Shown here: positions 15,210-23,682 of the stretch, piece after piece
Position numbering within the stretch: position 1 is the stretch's first letter
Layout of the letters: the number at the start of each line of letters is the position of its first letter
NCBI GenBank assembly: GCA_014380545.1
Contig: JACMJP010000192.1
Coordinates: 1-41,954 of the forward strand
Length of the DNA stretch: 41,954 bases
Source: Chitinophagales bacterium
GTDB taxonomy: Bacteria; Bacteroidota; Bacteroidia; Chitinophagales; BACL12
Direction: 5' to 3'
Notes under the pieces: model-generated
Databases searched by the model: none
Seen by the model: the letters and a program-made list of their open reading frames with translations, nothing else
What the model was told of the DNA's origin: nothing
Made by a program: the position numbers and the translations under genes

Positions 15210-15631
15210 GATGAATTAATTTTTATATAAATATAAAAGGTCGTAATGAGTACTGTTAGTTCGTTGACAATAATTCTTCCACATATTTGCTTTTTAAGTT
15301 ATCCATATTTTACAATGTGTTCCCAACATCAGCCTAACAACCTGTTTGTATATTGAATGAGCATTTAGCATCTAAATCAACATTCTGTTAATAGAAAAGT
15401 AACATGATAACTTATTTTCAGTTCACATTATGTCAACGTTCATCTGATGTTAATTTACTATGCGTTCCCAACAAAATTTTTTACTAACCAAAACAGTGTG
15501 TTGTAAAAAAAAATTTATAAAGATTTGTTGAACACTATTTCATCCTTTAAACACACATATTTTTATTTTATGTTGGGAAATTATTTAATCACAAAATTAT
15601 ATTCATAAATAAATATTCTGTATACTCCATT
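15210..15631. other. Long AT-rich spacer between nadD and nadA with repeated GTTCCCAACA
   Basis: No gene is seen in these 422 bases. GTTCCCAACA occurs directly at 15319-15328 and 15464-15473, and its core returns inverted as TGTTGGGAA at 15571-15579. AACATCAG (15325-15332) has its complement CTGATGTT at 15444-15451. The stretch must contain the nadA promoter (the minus strand near 15225 is T/A rich with TATATTTA). The repeats could be operator sites or an RNA structure; their function is unknown. Confidence 0.4.
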
Positions 15632-16207
15632 TTATTTCTCATAAAAATGCATTTCAGTTAAGTAATTCCAAACTTTATCAGGAATTAAATAGCGGACTGA
15701 TCTTTTTTCTTTTATTGTATTGCGGATGTAAGTTGAGGAGATATCCAGCATAGGAACATCAAACAATTGAATATTTCCTTTCAGGTTTTCAGGGATAGCT
15801 TCAATTCCTTTTCTTTTATACACATATATAACATGCTCAAGCAATATCTGCCCATAGTTTTTCCACTTATGAAAATTACTGAGATTGTCTGCTCCCATCA
15901 GCAAAACAAAATCATGATCCGGATATTTTTCCTTTAAGTATGTAAGTGTATCAATTGTATAACTTGGTTTTGGTAAATGAAATTCGATGTTACTGGCTTT
16001 CAGTTTAGAATTATCTTCAATTGCAAGGTTTACCATATAGAACCTGTGTTTTTCATCAAGCAGGGAATTTTTTTCCTTGAAAGGATTTTGGGGGGAGATG
16101 ATAAACCACACCTGCTGTACATTAGTATTTTCAGCAAAATAATTTGCAATTATCAGGTGCCCAATATGAAGAGGGTTGAATGAACCGAAAAATAATCCTA
16201 CTCTCAT
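15632..16207 (-). CDS. nadD: Nicotinate-nucleotide adenylyltransferase
   Basis: A 191-residue nucleotidyltransferase. The N-terminal GLFFGSFNPLHIGHLIIAN carries the GxFxPxHxGH motif, and DISSTYIRNTIKE is the C-terminal SxTxIR-type motif. It adenylates nicotinate mononucleotide to deamido-NAD, downstream of NadA in the NAD pathway. It starts 6 bases after the DUF1295 gene and shares that gene's promoter. Being near nadA suggests, but does not prove, shared control. Confidence 0.93.
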   Translation of the reverse strand: MRVGLFFGSFNPLHIGHLIIANYFAENTNVQQVWFIISPQNPFKEKNSLLDEKHRFYMVNLAIEDNSKLKASNIEFHLPKPSYTIDTLTYLKEKYPDHDFVLLMGADNLSNFHKWKNYGQILLEHVIYVYKRKGIEAIPENLKGNIQLFDVPMLDISSTYIRNTIKEKRSVRYLIPDKVWNYLTEMHFYEK

Positions 16208-16213
16208 TACTAT

Positions 16214-16984
16214 TTATTTCTTTGGAGGCAACGGGAAAAATGAACTTGTTTTTCTTTTGTACTCCGCATATTTATCATTACCGTCATATCTTTTCTCCAG
16301 CAAGGTTACTCCTGAAACTTTTAATAATAAAAATGTGATAAGCAGCGGAGCTAAAATTGAAATATACCAATTGCTGGAACCGATTGAAATAATAAACATT
16401 CCCCACCACACACAGGTTTCTCCAAAATAATTCGGGTGCCTTGAATATTTCCACAATCCTTTATCCATTACAATTCCTTTATTCGCAGGTTTCCTTTTAA
16501 ATTTTAGCAATTGATAATCTGCAATTGTTTCAAACAAAAAACCGGTAAGCCAAATTAATACACCAATCCAATCAGTCAGGTGCAAGAATGGTCCGCTCTT
16601 ATACATTACCATTTGTATTGGTAACGATATAATGAACATTAATGCCGCCTGCAATAAAAAAACTTTGAAATAGCTTATCCACCAGGTGTTTATGCCCCAG
16701 TCTTTTCTCCATGCTGCATATCTTGGGTCTTCGGCATGTCCGTGATTCCTGTAAAAAATGTGTCCGGCAAGCCTTAAACCCCAGAGCGTAACCAAATAGC
16801 TCACTAAAAATCGTCTTGGCTCCATATCCAGCCCGCTAAAAAAGTGATAAAGCGTTACTCCAATAAATCCAAGCCCCCAAAATCCATCTACTATACTCAT
16901 CATTTTTGTAATGAGAGAAAATATCCAAACAATTGTCATCGTGATAACAATCAGTATTGCGGAGGTAATGAAGACTTGAGTCAT
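16214..16984 (-). CDS. DUF1295 family membrane protein (steroid 5-alpha-reductase-like)
   Basis: A 256-residue protein with about six membrane helices. The C-terminal region KGLWKYSRHPNYFGETCVWWGMFI is the DUF1295 / isoprenylcysteine methyltransferase-like signature, and RYAAWRKDWG lies in a cytoplasmic loop. These proteins are NADPH-dependent reductases or methyltransferases in other lineages; the bacterial substrate is unknown. It is the first gene of a two-gene unit with nadD and has its own promoter. Confidence 0.88.
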   Translation of the reverse strand: MTQVFITSAILIVITMTIVWIFSLITKMMSIVDGFWGLGFIGVTLYHFFSGLDMEPRRFLVSYLVTLWGLRLAGHIFYRNHGHAEDPRYAAWRKDWGINTWWISYFKVFLLQAALMFIISLPIQMVMYKSGPFLHLTDWIGVLIWLTGFLFETIADYQLLKFKRKPANKGIVMDKGLWKYSRHPNYFGETCVWWGMFIISIGSSNWYISILAPLLITFLLLKVSGVTLLEKRYDGNDKYAEYKRKTSSFFPLPPKK

Positions 16985-16988
16985 AAAA

Positions 16989-16996
16989 TATATTTG
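16989..16996 (+). promoter_or_regulatory. -7 element TATATTTG for the YceI lipoprotein gene
   Basis: An exact TAnnTTTG match followed by C on the plus strand, about 95 bases before the ATG at 17092. It faces away from the DUF1295 promoter in the same intergenic region. A long leader would result. Confidence 0.45.
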
Positions 16997-17013
16997 CTAA
17001 AAATTGTTAAAAT

Positions 17014-17043
17014 CAAAGATAGAAAAGTTGACAATGAACCAAA
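17014..17043 (-). promoter_or_regulatory. Promoter of DUF1295-nadD
   Basis: On the minus strand, TTTG (17040-17043) and TATCTTTG (17014-17021) are separated by 18 bases, a full -33/-7 promoter. Predicted start is near 17007, about 22 bases before the DUF1295 ATG. Confidence 0.65.
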
Positions 17044-17091
17044 CATTAAGTTAGATGTTCATACATATGAATTAAAAATAAACGAACAACT

Positions 17092-17781
17092 ATGCAAAGA
17101 TTAAAATTATTTACACTTACAGCAATTATAGCTACAATGTTAGTGGCCTGTAAGAGTTCACCTGAAGGTGATGAAGCAAAAACAACAGACGCAAAAGAAG
17201 TGGAGACCGCAACCGCTGGTGTTACAATGAATATAAATACTATAGAAAGTAAATTAGAATGGATAGGTACTAAGGTTACCTCTCACCATAATGGAACTGT
17301 AAATATTAAAAGCGGGCAATTGATGGCTAAAGGAAATGAATTAACAGGCGGCTATTTTGTTATAGATATGCCCACTTTAATTTCTGTGAAAGATGATCCT
17401 CAATCAAATAGTAAATTAACGGGGCATTTAAAAAGCCCTGATTTTTTTGATGTTGAAAAATACCCTGAAGCAAAATTTGAGATCACTTCAGTGAAACCTT
17501 TTTCAGGTTCGGTTGTTGATGAAAATACTGTGGGGCAGGAAGAAATAAATGAATATAAAGTAACTGACCCCAATGTAATTGTAAATGGAAATTTGACAAT
17601 TAAAGATGTTACAAAAAATATTGAATTCCCTGCTAAAGTAAATATTACCGGAAACGGAGCTACTGCTTTAGCAAAGTTTAATATAAATAGGAAAGATTGG
17701 GGAGTTAATTACACAGGAGCCCCCGACAATCTTGTTAGAGATGAAATTTGGTTTGGCGTTTCAATAGCAGCCAATAAATAA
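17092..17781 (+). CDS. YceI-domain lipoprotein
   Basis: A 229-residue protein with a lipoprotein signal (MLVACKS, Cys at about residue 20). An acidic/threonine-rich linker follows, and then a YceI domain (about 45-228) with SKLEWIGTKVTSHHNGTVNIKSG, SPDFFDVEKYPEAKFE and FNINRKDWGVNY. YceI proteins form a lipocalin-like barrel that binds polyisoprenoid chains. Given the carotenoid genes elsewhere in the window, an isoprenoid carrier role is imaginable, but this gene is 10 kb away and that is speculation. It is a single gene, ended by a terminator. Confidence 0.88.
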   Translation: MQRLKLFTLTAIIATMLVACKSSPEGDEAKTTDAKEVETATAGVTMNINTIESKLEWIGTKVTSHHNGTVNIKSGQLMAKGNELTGGYFVIDMPTLISVKDDPQSNSKLTGHLKSPDFFDVEKYPEAKFEITSVKPFSGSVVDENTVGQEEINEYKVTDPNVIVNGNLTIKDVTKNIEFPAKVNITGNGATALAKFNINRKDWGVNYTGAPDNLVRDEIWFGVSIAANK

Positions 17782-17809
17782 GAGCAGAGTAGTGGTTGTT
17801 TTCATAGTT

Positions 17810-17847
17810 CCGGGTGCAGAAATCTTTTTCTCACCCGGTTCCTTTTT
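17810..17847 (+). terminator. Intrinsic terminator after the YceI gene
   Basis: CCGGGTG (17810-17816) pairs with CACCCGG (17832-17838), followed by TTCC and a T-run (17843-17847). It overlaps the stop of the convergent T9SS gene. A second dyad, GTTCC/GGAAC, follows immediately. Confidence 0.65.
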
Positions 17848-18892
17848 AAGGAACTCTAATCATTTTTTTTTGAGCAATCAATTTATTCTCAGAATATAAT
17901 TTTACAAAATAAACTCCCGCCTCAAGATCAGAAATATTTAGCTCATTAGAATATGGATATTCACGAATTAATTTTCCTGAAACATCATAAATTCTTATTT
18001 CTGTAATAAATGATCCGGAATATGAAATATTAATTCTATCAGTCGCCGGATTTGGATAGACCAAGAAATCATCTTCTGAAATCACATTTTGTATTCCTGT
18101 AATTATTCTTGCCGAATCCTGGTAAGCAACTCTTGTAACGGTTTCTGTGCCGGCAATTACCTGTGTTGTGATTTGCAACACGGGTACACCCATTTCTTTT
18201 GCAAGCCATTTATATTCATTTGATGCATAAGAAAATGGTATCTCAACTCCTGAACTTTCAATAACATCTTCCACCTGTAATTCACTTTTTAATCGCACGA
18301 CATTAAATGTTCCGTATGGTGTTGTAATTGTTCCCCAGCCATCTGTAATATTTTTTCTGTTTCTAGTTTCAGTAAATGAGAATAATCCGAGAAAATCAAA
18401 TGAAAAACCAGATGTTGACGAATCTATATTTTCATATGCAACAGGAAAATCCAATACGATATCATCGTCATCAAAAGAACTGATAATAGGTATATCAAGA
18501 TATGTTCCTGCAATACCTGTTTGTTTAAATTTATCGGCACTGCGGTCATAAAAATTATATACATCTTCTATGCTGAAACTATCAGTAGAAAATGCCTGAA
18601 CAAATTGTTCGGCGATATCAGAAGAAAACCATAATAAAAAGTAAGAGGGATCTGTATCTGTTGCGTCCACCCAATAAATAGTGTCCTGCTGCAGCGGTGT
18701 TAGATCTGAGAAATCCCAGGTAATATCTGCTCCTGTTGTTACAATATCAAAAACCCCTATCGGGTTTGCTGTACTGATAATAAAACTATCTCCGCCATCA
18801 ACAATATCATTTACTTCAATAGTAACAGGTGATTGGGAAAATATTTTCAGTGTGCTTATTATAAAAATAAAGGGGAGTGTATATTTTTTCAT
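17846..18892 (-). CDS. Secreted protein with T9SS type A sorting domain
   Basis: A 348-residue protein with a signal peptide (MKKYTLPFIFIISTLKIFS). A beta-rich middle domain without recognised motif follows, then a C-terminal T9SS type A sorting domain of about 75 residues, with FLVYPNPATDRINIS, IYDVSGKLIRE and LEAGVYFVKLYS, ending in KKMIRVP. It is exported to the cell surface or medium by the type IX system. The start at 18892 is chosen because it begins the signal peptide directly; an upstream in-frame ATG at 18922 would add ten unrelated residues. Confidence 0.85.
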   Translation of the reverse strand: MKKYTLPFIFIISTLKIFSQSPVTIEVNDIVDGGDSFIISTANPIGVFDIVTTGADITWDFSDLTPLQQDTIYWVDATDTDPSYFLLWFSSDIAEQFVQAFSTDSFSIEDVYNFYDRSADKFKQTGIAGTYLDIPIISSFDDDDIVLDFPVAYENIDSSTSGFSFDFLGLFSFTETRNRKNITDGWGTITTPYGTFNVVRLKSELQVEDVIESSGVEIPFSYASNEYKWLAKEMGVPVLQITTQVIAGTETVTRVAYQDSARIITGIQNVISEDDFLVYPNPATDRINISYSGSFITEIRIYDVSGKLIREYPYSNELNISDLEAGVYFVKLYSENKLIAQKKMIRVP

Positions 18893-18945
18893 GTGTTTAT
18901 TTTTTGTGAAGATAAGAAACAAAATTTTCTGAATAATTTTACTGT

Positions 18946-19653
18946 ATGATAAAACAACTGATCTTTTTAGTTGTATGCATGCAGATAAAAATTATTGCTG
19001 CACAAACAATTAACGACTTTACTGTCTATCTCGAAAATAATAACCAGGTAATTTTTGTAACAACACCAACATGGGTAAGTATAACTGGAACACTTATGAT
19101 GTATGAAAGAAAAAATGCAGATAAAGAATGGAAGTGTGTTGCAACTTTTCCGGTAACGGTTGGAAGAAGCGGTTTAGCATGGGATGATAATACTCAGCTT
19201 GAAAAAACTATCTCTCAAAAAATAAAACATGAAGGCGATGGAAATTCGCCTGCAGGAATCTTTACCCTCGGACCTGTTTTCAGTTATCATAAGATTGAAA
19301 AATTAAAGATGCCCTTTGAGCGGGTGGATTCAAATGATCTGTGTGTGGATGATAAAAAAAGCACCTATTATAATTTATTGGTGGATGCAGATACAATTAA
19401 AAATAAAGACTACAAAAGTTTTGAGTATATGCATCGCAAAGATGATTTATATGAATTTGGTATCTGGGTAAATTATAATACCGATAAAATTATTCCGGGA
19501 AACGGTTCCTGTATTTTTCTGCATGTCTGGAAAAATGAGACTTCTCCTACAAGCGGATGCACTGCAATGAGCAAAGAAAATATGCTGAAATTAATTGATT
19601 GGTTAGATGCTGATAAAGATCCTGTGTTATTGCAGGTGTGTGAGAAGAAATGA
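18946..19653 (+). CDS. L,D-transpeptidase family protein (YkuD fold)
   Basis: A 235-residue exported protein with a signal peptide (LIFLVVCMQIKIIAAQ). The YkuD-type catalytic motif is present: H193 in FLHVWKN and C205 in SPTSGCTAMS, preceded by GDGNSPAGIFTLG. It would form L,D cross-links in peptidoglycan or attach proteins to it in the periplasm; the subgroup (SxTxGC-TAM) often lacks a defined activity. It is divergent from the T9SS gene, with 53 bases between them, so both promoters must be in that short gap. Confidence 0.85.
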   Translation: MIKQLIFLVVCMQIKIIAAQTINDFTVYLENNNQVIFVTTPTWVSITGTLMMYERKNADKEWKCVATFPVTVGRSGLAWDDNTQLEKTISQKIKHEGDGNSPAGIFTLGPVFSYHKIEKLKMPFERVDSNDLCVDDKKSTYYNLLVDADTIKNKDYKSFEYMHRKDDLYEFGIWVNYNTDKIIPGNGSCIFLHVWKNETSPTSGCTAMSKENMLKLIDWLDADKDPVLLQVCEKK

Positions 19654-19674
19654 AACCCACATCAATTGCTATTA

Positions 19675-20034
19675 TTAAGATTTTAAAATTTCAACTTCCT
19701 CAGGAATTATAAACAACATTACACAACCATTTTCGGTAGTTACTTCATGTTTAAAATCAGGAGGAGTATACAAATAATCACCTGCTGATAATTTTTGTCC
19801 CTCAAAGATGGCATCACCCTCTAAAACAAAAACTTCTTCCCCACCCGGATGATTGTGATATGGATATTTAGCACCAGCTGCAAATTTTAAAAGAATAGTG
19901 GGAGATCTTTTAGTTTGTTCATCAAAGCGCAACACTTTGACAAATATTCCCCTAGTATCTACACCGTCTTCTTTTAATGGGATCCATTCTGTTTCATTAC
20001 CTCTCACAATGTAATTTAAAATTTCCGTGTTCAT
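19675..20034 (-). CDS. Cupin-domain protein (ChrR-like cupin)
   Basis: A 119-residue single-domain cupin. The metal-binding motif 1 is visible as YHNHPGGEEVFVLEG and motif 2 as LYTPPDFKHEV (H/H/E and a second His). The fold resembles the ChrR-type cupin of anti-sigma factors, but without the N-terminal zinc-binding part. Substrate unknown. It is 4 bases downstream of the DJ-1-like gene and co-transcribed with it. Confidence 0.82.
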   Translation of the reverse strand: MNTEILNYIVRGNETEWIPLKEDGVDTRGIFVKVLRFDEQTKRSPTILLKFAAGAKYPYHNHPGGEEVFVLEGDAIFEGQKLSAGDYLYTPPDFKHEVTTENGCVMLFIIPEEVEILKS

Positions 20035-20038
20035 AATT

Positions 20039-20740
20039 TTATTGTTTTAATTTATTAATTAATAATTGTTCTTCTACATATTTTCTCTGCGTATTATTTG
20101 TCATTTGTTCCAGTAGATCAAGGGAGGCAATATAACTCACCAAGCCGCCATTAGAAGTTATCATATTCCCATCCTGTACTACTGATACTATTTCATCGTC
20201 CATTACTAATAACTTAGGATATTGTTTTTGGAGTGCCGCACTGCCGGTTTCATAGGTAACTATTTTTTTATTGTCTGCAACCCCGGCTTCACCCAACATA
20301 AATGCTCCTGCACAATGGCTTGCAATATAATCAGCAGTTTTACCATGTTCCTTAATAAAATTAATTAGTACAGTATCATTTATTTGTTTATCCGGATGAT
20401 TTGAACTTGGAACAATAAGTACATTCAATTCGGGAGTGTTGTTTATTGTGAAGTCGGGTAATACCTTCAGGTCTTCTTCACTAATATAAATTTTATCTTC
20501 TTTTGCAATAAGTATTACATTAAAAAGTTGTTTACCTCCTATATCTTTTTTAGTAAACACATCCATTGGCGCTACTACTTCATTGGTTAAGAATTCTTCG
20601 AAAATTAAAATACCAATGGTTGGTAAAGTGGTATCAATTGTTTTTGTTATCATCATGTGATTATTGGTTTGAGAATTTATTTTTTGTGTTAAACAAAAGG
20701 AGAGAGCGATAATTATATATGGCACTGCTAACAGTTTCAT
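20039..20740 (-). CDS. Exported DJ-1/PfpI family protein
   Basis: A 233-residue protein with an N-terminal hydrophobic signal ending in ALSFC (possible lipobox, Cys 16). A DJ-1/PfpI domain (about 38-225) follows. The nucleophile elbow ASHCAGAFMLG holds C143, and TSNGGLVSYIASLDLLEQM corresponds to the C-terminal part typical of the GlxA N-terminal domain. In GlxA this domain is fused to an AraC DNA-binding domain; here an AraC gene lies directly upstream as a separate protein. Export is unusual for the family. The start at 20740 is fixed by the signal peptide and by the -7 element at 20762-20769; an in-frame ATG at 20788 lies upstream of that promoter. Confidence 0.83.
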   Translation of the reverse strand: MKLLAVPYIIIALSFCLTQKINSQTNNHMMITKTIDTTLPTIGILIFEEFLTNEVVAPMDVFTKKDIGGKQLFNVILIAKEDKIYISEEDLKVLPDFTINNTPELNVLIVPSSNHPDKQINDTVLINFIKEHGKTADYIASHCAGAFMLGEAGVADNKKIVTYETGSAALQKQYPKLLVMDDEIVSVVQDGNMITSNGGLVSYIASLDLLEQMTNNTQRKYVEEQLLINKLKQ

Positions 20741-20761
20741 AATAAGTTTAATTAATTTATA

Positions 20762-20789
20762 CAAAGGTATAAAGCAATAAAACCTCAAA
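20762..20789 (-). promoter_or_regulatory. Promoter of the DJ-1-like / cupin pair
   Basis: On the minus strand TACCTTTG (20762-20769) is an exact -7 match. A TTTG (20786-20789) lies upstream with a 16-base spacer, a little shorter than usual. It separates this pair from the AraC gene, whose stop is at 20822. Confidence 0.6.
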
Positions 20790-20821
20790 GAATAGACAAA
20801 CTTGCGAAAAGCATGTAAGAT

Positions 20822-21613
20822 TTACAAAACCAATTTTGTTTTATAAGATTTGGGAGATTGACTGGTATGTTTCTTAAAGAAATTAGAGAAATAAAACGGA
20901 TCATTAAAACCTAACTGATGGGAAACTTCTTTAATTGATAGGTTCTGATAAGTCAACAAACGTTTCGCTTCGGAAACAATAAGACCATAGATTACATTTT
21001 GAGCGGTTTTGCCAGTATGCAACTTAGAGTGATCATTTAATTTAGCTTCTGTTGTGCCCAAAACATTTGCAAAATAACTTAGCTGGTAATTGTATTGAAA
21101 ATTAGCACGAACCAATTCAAGAAATTTAAGAAACAGAGCATCCGGTTTCCAAATATCATTTCCAAGTTTGATTTTAGAACGGTTTATCTCTACCAGGATC
21201 AATTCAATTCTGCTGTGAATTGAAATAAGATATTGATAAGGTTTTTTATTTAATTCTGTTTTTATTTGCTCCAACTCCTTTTGCACCATTTCAATATTAT
21301 CAAAAGTTATTATTTCATTCTCATCAAAATGACAAAACAAACCATTATGAAAAATCAACTCAATGTCGTTATCATTTTTGCAAAAGAAGTCATACGTAAA
21401 TTCGAGTATGAAACCTGCAGGGTCTTTTATTTTTTTGAAATAATGTATTTGCCCTGATGTTATAGTAATAACCTCATTAGCTTTAATTTCAAATTCATTT
21501 TCATCTACTACTATCGATACAGAACCGTAAGAGCACCAAACCAGAACATATTTCATAATACGCCTTGGTTCCTGCAATTCAACACATTCATTTAAGGGGT
21601 TTATTTTAATCAT
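20822..21613 (-). CDS. AraC-family transcriptional regulator
   Basis: A 263-residue regulator. The N-terminal cupin-like sensor region (about 1-120) is followed by a C-terminal double helix-turn-helix (about 160-263) with LSYFANVLGTTEAKLN and LSIKEVSHQLGFNDPFYFSNFFKKHTSQSPKSYK, the AraC signature. It sits between the CbrC-like gene (15 bases upstream) and the DJ-1/cupin pair. It probably controls the latter, whose promoter lies just beyond its stop codon. The inducer is unknown. Confidence 0.9.
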   Translation of the reverse strand: MIKINPLNECVELQEPRRIMKYVLVWCSYGSVSIVVDENEFEIKANEVITITSGQIHYFKKIKDPAGFILEFTYDFFCKNDNDIELIFHNGLFCHFDENEIITFDNIEMVQKELEQIKTELNKKPYQYLISIHSRIELILVEINRSKIKLGNDIWKPDALFLKFLELVRANFQYNYQLSYFANVLGTTEAKLNDHSKLHTGKTAQNVIYGLIVSEAKRLLTYQNLSIKEVSHQLGFNDPFYFSNFFKKHTSQSPKSYKTKLVL

Positions 21614-21628
21614 TCCCTTTCCCTGTTT

Positions 21629-22138
21629 TTAAGCTGTATCAAGATGCAATCTATGCTTACCGCAATGCAAGCATTTAAAAAGATAACCACCGTATTCTTC
21701 AGCATCAATACTTTCTAAAATGTCATCAATTTCATAGCCGCTGTTTTCAATGTCTTCTTTTAATTCAGATAAAACGGGTTTTATAAGTTTAGCGGTTGCA
21801 AACCCAATAAATGCACACAGGTCCCCGCAGTGTGCCAGCCAAACTTCCTGTTGCATACCGGAATAACCGGGTGTGCGATGTATTACTTCATCAATTGCGG
21901 CTTCATTATTTATATCTTCTATACTTCCACTGTCCTGGAATTCGCCATTATATTTTTTTGCTGCAGAACCATCTTTAATGCACCAGGGGCAAATTTTATC
22001 AATTTCATCTTCACTATAAAAAGGACCTTCGTATCTATATTCTCTTTGCTGCCCGCAACATGTGCAGGTAATATTTTTCTTTTCAATGATATTTAATAAG
22101 TAAGCGTTTGGGTTATATTTAAATTCGGGTATTTGCAT
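21629..22138 (-). CDS. CbrC-like (UPF0167) zinc-binding protein
   Basis: A 169-residue protein of the CbrC/UPF0167 family. Pairs of Cys that could bind zinc are seen in TCTCCGQQ, ICPWCIKDG and LFKCLHCGKHRLH. GFATAKLIKP and YSGMQQEVWLAHCGDLCAFIG are typical family segments. In E. coli CbrC belongs to the CreBC regulon and is linked to colicin tolerance; the molecular role is unknown. It lies between the FMN reductase and AraC genes with 15-base gaps on both sides, so the three form one transcript. Confidence 0.85.
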   Translation of the reverse strand: MQIPEFKYNPNAYLLNIIEKKNITCTCCGQQREYRYEGPFYSEDEIDKICPWCIKDGSAAKKYNGEFQDSGSIEDINNEAAIDEVIHRTPGYSGMQQEVWLAHCGDLCAFIGFATAKLIKPVLSELKEDIENSGYEIDDILESIDAEEYGGYLFKCLHCGKHRLHLDTA

Positions 22139-22153
22139 TTTGGTTATTTTAAT

Positions 22154-22708
22154 TTATTGACTAAGTTCATTTTTTTTGTTAATAGTTTTTATAAAAGAAT
22201 CAATAAGTTTTTTTACTTGCTCCAAAGTTTCCGCATCTGAAATTTTTGCTGCGTCAGTAACTTTTGTTTTAACGAATGAAATTAAGAGTTGTGTTTCATC
22301 AGGTATATCACATTCTATAATTTTTAAAGTTTCCAGCAATGAAAGATGTGCCTTTTGCCCCTGTGATGAAGCAGTAATTAATGCAACGGGCTTGTGAGAA
22401 AATTCGGCAGAAGAAACTGCCCAGTCTATTGCATTTTTTAAGGTTCCGGGAACACCCATAGCATATTCAGGAGTGCAGATTAAAATACCATCTGCTTCTT
22501 TTATTTGTGTGCGAAAATCAATAATATTTTTTGGAGGTATGTTCGTATCAAGATCAGGATTAAAATGCGGGATGCCTGAGAGCCCTTCAAATATTGTAAT
22601 ATCAAAAGTATCTGCAGAAAGATGTTTAATTGCTTTTATTAAGTTGAGGTTTGTGGAATTTTGCCTTGTGCTTCCTGAAATTGCTAATATTTTTTTTCTG
22701 CCGGTCAT
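22154..22708 (-). CDS. NADPH-dependent FMN reductase
   Basis: A 184-residue flavodoxin-like reductase. The phosphate-binding loop ISGSTRQNSTNLNL lies at the N-terminus, and the family motif ICTPEYAMGVPGTLKNAIDWA (about 80-100) is present. It reduces FMN, quinones, azo compounds or chromate with NAD(P)H; the natural substrate is not visible. It is the first gene of the FMN reductase-CbrC-AraC transcript. Start 22708 places the flavin loop at its usual position; an upstream in-frame ATG at 22735 is less likely. Confidence 0.9.
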   Translation of the reverse strand: MTGRKKILAISGSTRQNSTNLNLIKAIKHLSADTFDITIFEGLSGIPHFNPDLDTNIPPKNIIDFRTQIKEADGILICTPEYAMGVPGTLKNAIDWAVSSAEFSHKPVALITASSQGQKAHLSLLETLKIIECDIPDETQLLISFVKTKVTDAAKISDAETLEQVKKLIDSFIKTINKKNELSQ

Positions 22709-22791
22709 AATAATTAATGAGACTAATACACACAAAATTATGAAGAAGAAAAACGATAAATATTATTCATAGAGTTCCTCAGCCGTCAATT

Positions 22792-22823
22792 AAAAAAATC
22801 CCGCTTTTACAAAAGCGGGATTT
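22792..22823 (-). terminator. Intrinsic terminator after the VOC gene
   Basis: AAATCCCGCTTTT (22796-22808) and AAAAGCGGGATTT (22811-22823) form a perfect 13-base stem. On the minus strand it is followed by a run of T's (22792-22798). Confidence 0.9.
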
Positions 22824-22845
22824 AAAGTATCGTAATTTCCTGCAA

Positions 22846-23286
22846 TTATTTTTGCGGATTTTCATTATAGCTCACCATCCAGTTAATGCCGAACTTATCT
22901 GTGAACATTCCGAAATAATCACCCCAGAATGTTTTTGCCATTGGCATTGTTGCCTGGCCGCCATTTGAAAGACCGTTATATAATTTATCTGCTTCATCTT
23001 TGCTTTCTGTAGTTAATGAAACAGAAAAATTATTGCCCTGTTTAAAATTTGGAGCCCATTCACCACCAGTATCGCTACCCATAATTGCTGAAGTTTCACT
23101 TAACCGGATAGAGATATGCATAATTTTTTCCCCGTCTTCAGGCGACATTTTTGTGCCGCCTTCACCGGCCGGCATATCTTTAAACCGGCCTATATAGCCG
23201 AAGTCGCCTCCGAATACAGTCTGATAAAAATTGAATGCTTCTTCGCAGTTTCCATTGAAATTAAGATAAACATTTGCTGTTGCCAT
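22846..23286 (-). CDS. VOC/PhnB-like (glyoxalase-fold) protein
   Basis: A 146-residue protein of the PhnB-like branch of the VOC superfamily: VYLNFNGNCEEAFNFYQTVFGGDF at the N-terminus, EKIMHISIRLSETSAIMGSD in the middle, and TFWGDYFGMFTDKFGINWMVSY at the C-terminus. Members bind metals in paired beta-alpha-beta modules and include antibiotic-resistance and isomerase types; no substrate can be assigned. It is a single gene with its own terminator. Upstream on the minus strand TATCTTTA near 23310 is a near-consensus -7 element. Confidence 0.87.
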   Translation of the reverse strand: MATANVYLNFNGNCEEAFNFYQTVFGGDFGYIGRFKDMPAGEGGTKMSPEDGEKIMHISIRLSETSAIMGSDTGGEWAPNFKQGNNFSVSLTTESKDEADKLYNGLSNGGQATMPMAKTFWGDYFGMFTDKFGINWMVSYNENPQK

Positions 23287-23463
23287 AATTGTTGTTTTTT
23301 AGTGCCGTAAAGATAATTTTAAACAAATAAAAGGATAGTTAAATTAAGGTCAAAAAAAGGTTGCTTAAAAACATCAAAATAATTTCAACGTAAAATTTTC
23401 CACAGGAAAAATTTTCACAACGGTTCTTTTACCGAAACTGTTTATTAGATGCACAACTCTTTG

Positions 23464-23513
23464 ATTACCGAACAAAGACCTTCTTTTTTTATTTCTTTTA
23501 ATCTTTGTGTTAT
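23464..23513 (+). repeat. Dispersed repeat, copy 2 (first copy at 6839)
   Basis: It begins ATTACCGAACAAAG like copy 1 and matches it at 23 of the first 24 bases, then runs through the T-rich tract to TTTAATCTTTGTGTTATG. It lies in the 396-base gap 23287-23682. Apart from this repeat and a small A/T hairpin (23392-23415), I see no feature in the gap. Confidence 0.6.
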
Positions 23514-23682
23514 GCGTTAAATCACCAATACCTTGTAGTAGGAAAAAAAGACAGGAAGGGAAAACAAACTCCTTATAAAATAGGTCGAACGCTCAATAAA
23601 AACAGCATTAAAATTCACCTGGGCCAGGATGGCTGATGAAACTGGCTGGATATTTAATCGGGTGGAATAAAAAAGTTTTAAT

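Noticed and set aside
15299..15307. TTATCCATA, a near match to a DnaA box, in the nadA-nadD spacer
   Set aside because: A single imperfect box with no cluster and no dnaA gene nearby; not enough to call an origin.
23392..23415. Hairpin AAAATTTTCC / GGAAAAATTTT containing a DnaA-box-like TTTTCCACA
   Set aside because: Only A/T-rich pairing with one bulge, one isolated box, and no gene end close enough for a terminator; likely chance.
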